Of a stretch of 8,833 nucleotides of DNA, positions 1 to 5,195 are shown one piece after another. A program made the translations under genes and the position numbers. Numbering within the stretch: position 1 is the first letter of the stretch; every line of letters begins with the position of its first letter. This DNA comes from JAYTXL01 sp043742955 (GTDB taxonomy: Bacteria; Verrucomicrobiota; Verrucomicrobiia; Limisphaerales; JAYTXL01): positions 1 through 8,833 of the forward strand of contig JAYTXL010000066.1 of the NCBI GenBank assembly GCA_043742955.1, in the 5' to 3' direction. The notes beneath the pieces are model-generated. The model was given only the letters and a program-made list of their open reading frames with translations, searched no databases and was not told the origin of the DNA.

Positions 1-106
1 GATGCAGTCGTAATTTGGACACGGACAAATCTTAACCGATCTGCACGGCATGAAAAGCTCCTATTTACCCTATAAACAGGGGCTCAAATGCGACTTTTCC
101 CCCTGA

Positions 107-724
107 ATTCACCCACACGACTCCGAGAAGACCCTTTATATTGAAGGAGCGGATTCCAAAGAAGACCAGATTCGCTGCCGTGAGGGTTTTCGGAAATTAT
201 TGGAGAAACTGGGGTATGCCGAGCAAAAACGAATGCCGCGTCTAACCGCGTGCGGAGGGCGCGACTCTGTATTTGACGATTTCAAGACAGCTCACGCGGG
301 CGCAAGCGCAGGTCATTTTGTGGCGATGTTGGTCGATAGCGAAGACCCGGTGGCAGATTTGGAAAGAGCATGGGCGCATCTGAAAACGCGTGACAACTGG
401 GACAAGCCAAGCGGCGCAACCGATGAGCAGGTGCTTTTCATGACGACGTGCATGGAATCGTGGATCGTTGCGGACCGGGAGACGCTGAAGAAGCACTACG
501 GCCACAGGCTTCAAGAAAACGCGCTACCCCCGACTCACAACCTTGAGGCACGCGGGCGCGGAGATGTTCACGACAAGCTGGAGCACGCGACGCGGGAATG
601 CTCCAACGCCTACGAGAAGGGAAAGCGCTCTTTCGTCGTGGTTGGCGAGTTGAATCCGGCAGCGCTTGAACCTTTGCTGCCTAGCTTTGCGCGAGCCAAA
701 AGAATCCTGACCGACAGACTCTGA
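107..724 (+). CDS. DUF4276-family-like protein, 5' end lacks a normal start codon
   Basis: Function unknown. The protein resembles the DUF4276 family, small alpha/beta proteins often found beside ATPases or in defence islands; this assignment is from memory of the family. Visible marks are a beta strand ending in an acidic LVDSED motif, a CMESWIVADRETL segment matching the family's M-E-x-W-x-x-A-D pattern, and a C-terminal KRSFVVVGELNPAAL segment. The first usual start codon in frame is TTG at 200. The frame is open from 107, however, and codons 131-199 encode TLYIEGADSKEDQIR followed by REGFRKLL. This looks like the family's first strand and helix, so a start at 200 would remove real protein. 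Only ATT codons (107, 140, 170) lie upstream as possible starts, and a TGA at 104-106 separates this frame from an ATG at 50. The gene may use a rare start or be damaged. Its stop is 4 bases before hsdR, which suggests co-transcription. Confidence 0.62.
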   Translation: MHPHDSEKTLYIEGADSKEDQIRCREGFRKLLEKLGYAEQKRMPRLTACGGRDSVFDDFKTAHAGASAGHFVAMLVDSEDPVADLERAWAHLKTRDNWDKPSGATDEQVLFMTTCMESWIVADRETLKKHYGHRLQENALPPTHNLEARGRGDVHDKLEHATRECSNAYEKGKRSFVVVGELNPAALEPLLPSFARAKRILTDRL

Positions 725-728
725 TTCA

Positions 729-3700
729 ATGCCCGCTACCGATACCACCGAAAAGGGCCTCGAAACGCTGATCATGCGCCACATGACCGGCGTGGATGGG
801 TTTGCCACGGGCGAAACAGGAAAGCTGGCGGAGGCCAAGCCGGTTAAGGGCGGCAGCGGTTGGTTCGCCGGTCGCGCCACCTCGTATGACCGCGAGTTCG
901 CCGTGGATGTTGAGCAACTGTTCGCCTTTCTCCAAGCCACGCAGCCGGAGGAAACAACCAAGCTCGGCATCGGCGATTACAAGGACAAGAAGAACATCGC
1001 TCGCCAGAAGTTCCTTGCCCGCCTGCAAGGCGAGATTTCCCGGCGCGGCACGATTGACGTGCTCCGCAACGGCATCAAGCACGGCGCATTGAGTTTCGAC
1101 CTGTTCTACGGCACGCCATCGCTCGAAAACAAAAAGGCGGTGGGGCGTCACGCGCAGAACCGTTTCAGCATCACGCGCCAGCTTCAATACAGCCGCGAGG
1201 AAACCAAGCGGGCGCTGGACCTGTGCGCCTTCATCAACGGCCTGCCGGTGATGACGTTCGAGTTGAAGAACAGCCTGACCAAGCAGACGGTCGAGGACGC
1301 CATCGAGCAATACAAACGCGACCGTGATCCGCGCGATCCGCTGTTCGAGTTCGGGCGCTGCGTGGTGCATTTCGCCGTGGACGATGCGCGCGTGGCCATG
1401 TGCACGCATCTCAAGGGAGCAAAAGGCGCGGCCAAGGATTCGTGGTTTCTCCCGTTCGACCAGGGCTGGAACGATGGCGCGGGCAATCCACCGAACCCGG
1501 ACGGACTGAAGACGGATTACCTCTGGAAGCGCATCCTCACTCCGGCGGGCCTGACGGAGATTCTGGAAAACTACGCGCAGGTGGTCGAAGAAGAGAACTT
1601 CAAGACGGGCAAGAAGAAGAAGGTGCAGGTCTTCCCGCGCTATCATCAGCTCGATGTGGTGCGGAAGCTCCTGACCGATGTGCGGGACAAGGGCGCGGGC
1701 CAGCGGTATCTCATCCAGCACTCGGCCGGCAGCGGCAAGTCCAACTCCATCGCCTGGCTCGCGCACCAGCTCATCGCCGCCACCAAAGACGGCAAGGAAG
1801 TGTTCGATTCCATCATCGTCGTCACCGACCGGCGCATCCTCGACAAACAGATCCGTGAAACGATCAAGGGCTTTGCCCAAGTCGGCAGCATCATTGGCGC
1901 GGTGACGGAAGGCACGGGCACTTCCAAGACCCAGCAGCTCGCCAAGTTTCTCAAGGACGGCAAGAAGCTCATCATTTCCACGGTGCAGACGTTCCCGTAT
2001 GTGCTCGACGCCATTGGCGGGGAACATCGCGGCGGGAGATTCGCCATTCTCATTGACGAGGCGCACAGCAGCCAGGGCGGGCGCACCGCCGCCGCCATGA
2101 GCGCGGCCTTGAACGAGAGCGAAGGCGACGAGGAGGAAACGACCGAGGACAAGATCAACGCGGAGTTGGAAAAACGCATCAAGTCCAAGAAACTGTTGGG
2201 CAACGCCAGTTATTTCGCCTTCACTGCCACGCCCAAGAACAAGACGCTGGAGATGTTCGGCATCCCGTATTCCGTGGGCGGCGAAGTGAAGCACCGGCCC
2301 TTCCACAGCTACACGATGAAGCAGGCCATTCAGGAAGGCTTCATCCTCGATGTGCTCAAGCGCTACACCCCGGTCGAGAGCTACTACCGGCTGGCCAAGA
2401 CCATCCCCGGCGACCCGGAGTTCGACGTGAAGAAGGCGCGCAAGAAACTGCGTCTCTACGTCGAGAGCCACAGCAAGGCCATCCGCGACAAGGCGGAGAT
2501 CATGGTGGACCACTTCATCGAACAGGTCATCGGCCAGAACAAGATCGGCGGCCAGGCGCGGGCGATGGTCGTCACGGGCAGCATCCAGCGGGCAATCCAG
2601 TATTTCTTCGCGTTCCGCGATTACCTCAAGGAGATTAAGAGTCCTTACCAGGCCATCGTCGCCTTCTCCGGCGAGCCGGAGTTCAAGGGCGAGAAAGTCA
2701 GCGAAGCCAAGCTCAACGGCTTTCCCAGCGGCGAGATCGCCGACCGGATTCAGGAAGACCCGTATCGCTTCCTCATCTGCGCCGACAAGTTCCAGACCGG
2801 ATACGACGAGCCGCTCCTGCACACGATGTATGTGGACAAGGTGTTGAGCAGCATTAAAGCCGTGCAGACGCTCTCGCGCCTCAACCGGGCGCATCCGAAA
2901 AAGCACGACGTCTTCGTGCTCGATTTCCAGAACGACACCGAAACCATCGAGCAGGCGTTCGCCGACTATTACCGCACGACGATTCTCAGCAAGGAAACCG
3001 ACCCGAACAAGCTCCACACCCTCAAGAGCGAGCTGGATGCGTTTCAGGTGTATTCGCCGGAGAAGGTTGCGGAATTGGTTGCGCTGTATCTCGGCGGCGC
3101 GGAACGCGAAAAGCTCGACCCCATCCTCGATGCGTGTGTAGCCGTTTACGTTGGCGAACTCGACGAAGACGGCCAGGTGAACTTCAAAGGCAAGGCCAAG
3201 GGATTCGTCCGCACCTACGATTTCCTCGCCACAATACTTCCCTACGGCGTGCAGGAGTGGGAGAAGCTCTCCATTTTCCTGAACTTCTTGATTCCTAAGC
3301 TGCCCGCGCCGATTGATCCCGACCTGTCCAAAGGCATCCTCGAAGCCATCGACATGGACAGCTATCGCGCCGAGAAGAAGGCCACGATGGCCATCGCCTT
3401 GCCCGACGCCGACGCCGAGATCGAGCCTGTGCCCACGAGCGGGGGCGGCCACAAGCCCGAGCCGGAATTGGACAAGCTCTCCAACATCATCAAAGCCTTC
3501 AATGACCAGTTCGGAGGACTGTTCGCTGATGCGAAGGCTGCGGAGAAACGCATTTTCGAGGTGATCCCGCCAAAAGTCGCTGCCGATCCCGCCTACCAGA
3601 ATGCCAAGAAGAACACGCCTTCCAACGCGCGCATCGAACACGACAAGGCTTTGCAGAAGGTGATGACGGCGATGTTCAAGGACGACGCGCAGCTTTTCAA

Positions 3701-3773
3701 ACAGTTCCAGAACAACGAATCCTTCCGCCGCTGGTTAACTGACACGATATTCGGACTGACTTACGAAAAGTGA
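729..3773 (+). CDS. hsdR: Type I restriction enzyme R subunit (nuclease and DNA translocase)
   Basis: This is the motor and nuclease subunit of a type I restriction complex. It pulls in unmethylated DNA using ATP and cuts at a distance. The 1014 residues match the usual full length. An N-terminal PD-(D/E)xK nuclease is seen as D164 followed 14 residues later by E178-L-K180, then a conserved QYKRDRDP stretch near 194. The superfamily 2 helicase follows: Walker A AGSGKS at 333-338 (K337), DEAH box at 443-446, motif III TAT at 499-501, a DKFQTGYDEP segment at 686-695, and motif VI QTLSRLNRA at 713-721. The C-terminal helical region (about 730-1014) would dock on HsdM/HsdS. All catalytic residues I can place are present. 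The ATG at 729 is preferred: it is 4 bases after the upstream stop, and the MPATDTTEKGLE start is typical. I see no repeat insertions here, in contrast with hsdM. Confidence 0.97.
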   Translation: MPATDTTEKGLETLIMRHMTGVDGFATGETGKLAEAKPVKGGSGWFAGRATSYDREFAVDVEQLFAFLQATQPEETTKLGIGDYKDKKNIARQKFLARLQGEISRRGTIDVLRNGIKHGALSFDLFYGTPSLENKKAVGRHAQNRFSITRQLQYSREETKRALDLCAFINGLPVMTFELKNSLTKQTVEDAIEQYKRDRDPRDPLFEFGRCVVHFAVDDARVAMCTHLKGAKGAAKDSWFLPFDQGWNDGAGNPPNPDGLKTDYLWKRILTPAGLTEILENYAQVVEEENFKTGKKKKVQVFPRYHQLDVVRKLLTDVRDKGAGQRYLIQHSAGSGKSNSIAWLAHQLIAATKDGKEVFDSIIVVTDRRILDKQIRETIKGFAQVGSIIGAVTEGTGTSKTQQLAKFLKDGKKLIISTVQTFPYVLDAIGGEHRGGRFAILIDEAHSSQGGRTAAAMSAALNESEGDEEETTEDKINAELEKRIKSKKLLGNASYFAFTATPKNKTLEMFGIPYSVGGEVKHRPFHSYTMKQAIQEGFILDVLKRYTPVESYYRLAKTIPGDPEFDVKKARKKLRLYVESHSKAIRDKAEIMVDHFIEQVIGQNKIGGQARAMVVTGSIQRAIQYFFAFRDYLKEIKSPYQAIVAFSGEPEFKGEKVSEAKLNGFPSGEIADRIQEDPYRFLICADKFQTGYDEPLLHTMYVDKVLSSIKAVQTLSRLNRAHPKKHDVFVLDFQNDTETIEQAFADYYRTTILSKETDPNKLHTLKSELDAFQVYSPEKVAELVALYLGGAEREKLDPILDACVAVYVGELDEDGQVNFKGKAKGFVRTYDFLATILPYGVQEWEKLSIFLNFLIPKLPAPIDPDLSKGILEAIDMDSYRAEKKATMAIALPDADAEIEPVPTSGGGHKPEPELDKLSNIIKAFNDQFGGLFADAKAAEKRIFEVIPPKVAADPAYQNAKKNTPSNARIEHDKALQKVMTAMFKDDAQLFKQFQNNESFRRWLTDTIFGLTYEK

Positions 3774-3976
3774 GGCGTCGTTCGTGTTCCCTGCTGGTAA
3801 AGGAGGCAAACCTGTTTTGCACCCGTGAGGGCAAAGTCATGATGGTGATAAAGACCGTTCAGAAAGACATGAAGCCGTTTCGATCTGACGCCGCTGCTGA
3901 GGTCCACTTCAAGGCGCTCAGCCCGAATGATCCTGAATTGTTGCATCCAGTCACAATTGAGGAAATCAGGGAGTGA
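3770..3976 (+). CDS. Doubtful small ORF after hsdR, unknown product
   Basis: This open frame of 68 codons begins with a GTG overlapping the hsdR stop. An ATG at 3839, preceded by GAGGG at 3827-3831, would give a 46-residue protein (start MMVIKTVQKDMKP, end HPVTIEEIRE). I do not recognise a family. It is hydrophilic, with no membrane segment or clear motif. A very strong ribosome-binding-like AAAGGAGG lies at 3799-3806, but its only well-spaced in-frame start would be CTG at 3812. It could be a genuine small gene, the remnant of a larger gene disrupted when the hsdR-hsdM interval was rearranged, or chance. Confidence 0.3.
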   Translation: MRRRSCSLLVKEANLFCTREGKVMMVIKTVQKDMKPFRSDAAAEVHFKALSPNDPELLHPVTIEEIRE

Positions 3977-4492
3977 ATGGATTGTAAGCACAGTAGCAGG
4001 CCATGAGAACTCGCCCCTTTTGCACAAAAATTTTCCGCAGCCGAACCAGTCGAACAAAATCACACCTCGGCCAAGCCGCGACCCCCCCCCCGCCTCGACT
4101 CGTAACGGGAAGAAACGGGAAAACAAAACTTCGTTATCGTGCGTTGCGGTCGGAAATACCGAAAAAATGAAACACGCATATTCATCAATGATGACGGGGA
4201 TGTTTGCCGCATCACGAATGACCGCGAAAAAATCCTACTCGATTCAACTCCCGCCGCCTCCACCATCCTTCGCTCGCCGTGCAACTGCGGGCGAAGGATG
4301 GTGCCCTCCATAGCCTTGGCGAAGGAGGGCCTCTTCGAACAGGCGGGTGTGGCGAGCTACGGATGGCAGGCCATTGAAAGTCCGAAAAGCAGTTCTGGTC
4401 GCGCCTTTTCGAAACGTCACCTCCTTCTGTGATTTTGAAATTGCCACGCGCACGACTTGAATTAATTTGCCGCGACTCATGATCTCCGCTCG
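3977..4492. other. Gene-free interval between hsdR and the toxin-antitoxin pair
   Basis: I see no convincing gene in this stretch. It contains a run of ten C at 4082-4091 and AT-richer sequence around 4110-4240. A palindromic repeat begins at 4261. Open frames here on both strands are low-complexity (proline- or serine-rich) and run through the repeat, so I treat them as spurious. The composition looks less protein-like than the flanking hsd genes. This suggests inserted or decayed DNA rather than a compact operon spacer. Confidence 0.6.
4261..4330. repeat. Interspersed palindromic repeat with two hairpins
   Basis: A perfect 13-bp inverted repeat, CACCATCCTTCGC at 4261-4273 and GCGAAGGATGGTG at 4291-4303, brackets a 17-base loop. 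It is followed directly by a second, smaller hairpin, CCCTCC at 4304-4309 pairing with GGAGGG at 4324-4329 with GCCTTGGC nested inside. The sequence has the style of the GAAGGATGG/CCAAGGCTATGGAGG repeats found in many copies in some Verrucomicrobiota and other soil bacteria (family memory, not searched). No T-run follows, so it is not an obvious terminator. Confidence 0.75.
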
Positions 4493-4535
4493 CCTTGAAC
4501 CTCGCCTTGCAGCGCGAAATGATTCAAGGTATAGC
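4493..4535 (+). promoter_or_regulatory. Possible promoter and operator of the parDE-like pair
   Basis: An inverted repeat, CCTTGAA at 4493-4499 and TTCAAGG at 4523-4529, has centres 30 bp apart, about three helical turns. It brackets a possible -35 box TTGCAG (4507-4512), and a possible -10 box TATAGC (4530-4535) follows after a 17-bp spacer. ParD-type antitoxins usually repress their own promoter by binding inverted repeats just upstream. The -10 lies only 10 bases before the ATG at 4546, so the leader would be very short. Both boxes are weak matches, so this is tentative. Confidence 0.3.
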
Positions 4536-4545
4536 TTCCAATAGC

Positions 4546-4785
4546 ATGAATATCACCTTGCCCACTGACTTGGAGAATTACATCGAGCAAAGCGTGCGGA
4601 ACGGCGCGTTTGGTTCCGCCAGCGAATTTGTCGAGGCGGCGGCCCGCCGACAGATGCAGGAGGAGGCTTGGTTCGAGCAAAAGGTCTTGGAAGGCTTGGA
4701 ACGGCCGGTCACGCAATTGACGCGGGATGATTTGGATTCCGTCCGTGACACCGTAAGGAAGGCCCGTGCCCGGCAATCTGCTTAA
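4546..4785 (+). CDS. parD: ParD-like ribbon-helix-helix antitoxin
   Basis: This 79-residue protein would neutralise the adjacent ParE-like toxin and bind the operon's own promoter. The N-terminal NITLPTDLENYIEQSV forms the expected beta strand plus helix of a ribbon-helix-helix DNA-binding fold. It is followed by the family's G-x-F/Y-x-S-x-S-E-F-V pattern (NGAFGSASEFVEAAAR, about residues 19-34). The charged C-terminal half, with WFEQKVLEGLERP and the terminal RKARARQSA, is the expected toxin-binding tail. I chose the ATG at 4546 over the TTG at 4495 because family members begin right at this strand; no strong Shine-Dalgarno is visible (AAGG at 4526-4529 is rather far). It overlaps the toxin gene by 20 bases. 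Confidence 0.88.
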   Translation: MNITLPTDLENYIEQSVRNGAFGSASEFVEAAARRQMQEEAWFEQKVLEGLERPVTQLTRDDLDSVRDTVRKARARQSA

Positions 4786-5005
4786 AGGCTCCCGTTTCTT
4801 CGCGGACTATGCGGGAATCGTGACTGACTTGAGCGAAGCCAACCCGGAGGCGGCGGAACGTTTCTGCGACGCGGTGGAGCGGGCCTTGACGCTGATTGCC
4901 ACGCATCCGCAAGTCGGGGCCAAGGCGGGCTTGCGCCACGCACCGGGCGTCCGCAAATGGGTTGTCCAGAGTTTCCCCAACTATCTCCTCTTTTATCAGG
5001 AGTAA
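4766..5005 (+). CDS. parE: ParE/RelE-superfamily toxin, truncated by an in-frame stop
   Basis: ParE-type toxins are small proteins; ParE itself poisons DNA gyrase, while RelE relatives cut mRNA. The 79 residues show a helical hairpin (ERFCDAVERALTLIATHPQVG, about 31-51) and the strand region LRHAPGVRKWVVQSFPNYLLFY. The GTG start at 4766 lies just after AAGGAAGG (4755-4762), a good ribosome-binding site, and overlaps parD, a normal arrangement. The frame ends at TAA (5003-5005) right after FYQE. The last conserved strand and tail, SSGVLLIRLLHGARDLPTLI, remain readable in the same frame to a TGA at 5075-5077. One nonsense change would explain this. The uninterrupted protein would be 103 residues, normal for the family. 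The shortened toxin is probably inactive or weakened. Confidence 0.85.
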   Translation: MPGNLLKGSRFFADYAGIVTDLSEANPEAAERFCDAVERALTLIATHPQVGAKAGLRHAPGVRKWVVQSFPNYLLFYQE

Positions 5006-5077
5006 TCCAGCGGCGTGCTCCTCATCCGGCTCTTGCACGGCGCGCGGGATTTGCCGACGCTGATTCCTCCCGCCTGA
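5006..5077 (+). pseudogene. Severed C-terminal end of the ParE-like toxin
   Basis: This continues the toxin frame beyond the TAA at 5003-5005 and encodes 23 residues that include the family's closing I-R-L-L-H-G-A-R-D-L motif. It has no start codon with a ribosome-binding site of its own suited to separate translation. The intact reading suggests a recent point mutation, or a sequencing error, rather than old decay. Confidence 0.8.
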
Positions 5078-5195
5078 CTCGTCTGGGCCGCTCGATAATA
5101 GGCTTGAGAAAGGCCGCCGCCCCGCGCGCTCTCTCCAGCTTCACCGTTCAGGTTTGCATTTGAAACCGTTTGAAATATGATTCCCGGCCAACGCC

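Noticed and set aside
50..106. An 18-codon ORF before the DUF4276-like gene, as a leader peptide
   Set aside because: No ribosome-binding site or regulatory hairpin supports a leader. Being in frame with the next gene, it is more useful as a hint of an interrupted start.
726..3641. A 971-codon open frame on the - strand, opposite hsdR
   Set aside because: It is an antisense shadow of hsdR caused by GC-rich codon use. The translation has no recognisable domain, while the + strand carries all HsdR motifs.
4060..4311. Minus-strand frame in the hsdR-parD interval
   Set aside because: It is arginine/serine-rich, derived from the repeat and the C-run, with no motif.
4139..4432. Open frame with an N-terminal RIFINDDGDVCRITNDREK stretch
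   Set aside because: The first part looks mildly protein-like, but the second half is read straight through the palindromic repeat, and there is no ribosome-binding site or known family.
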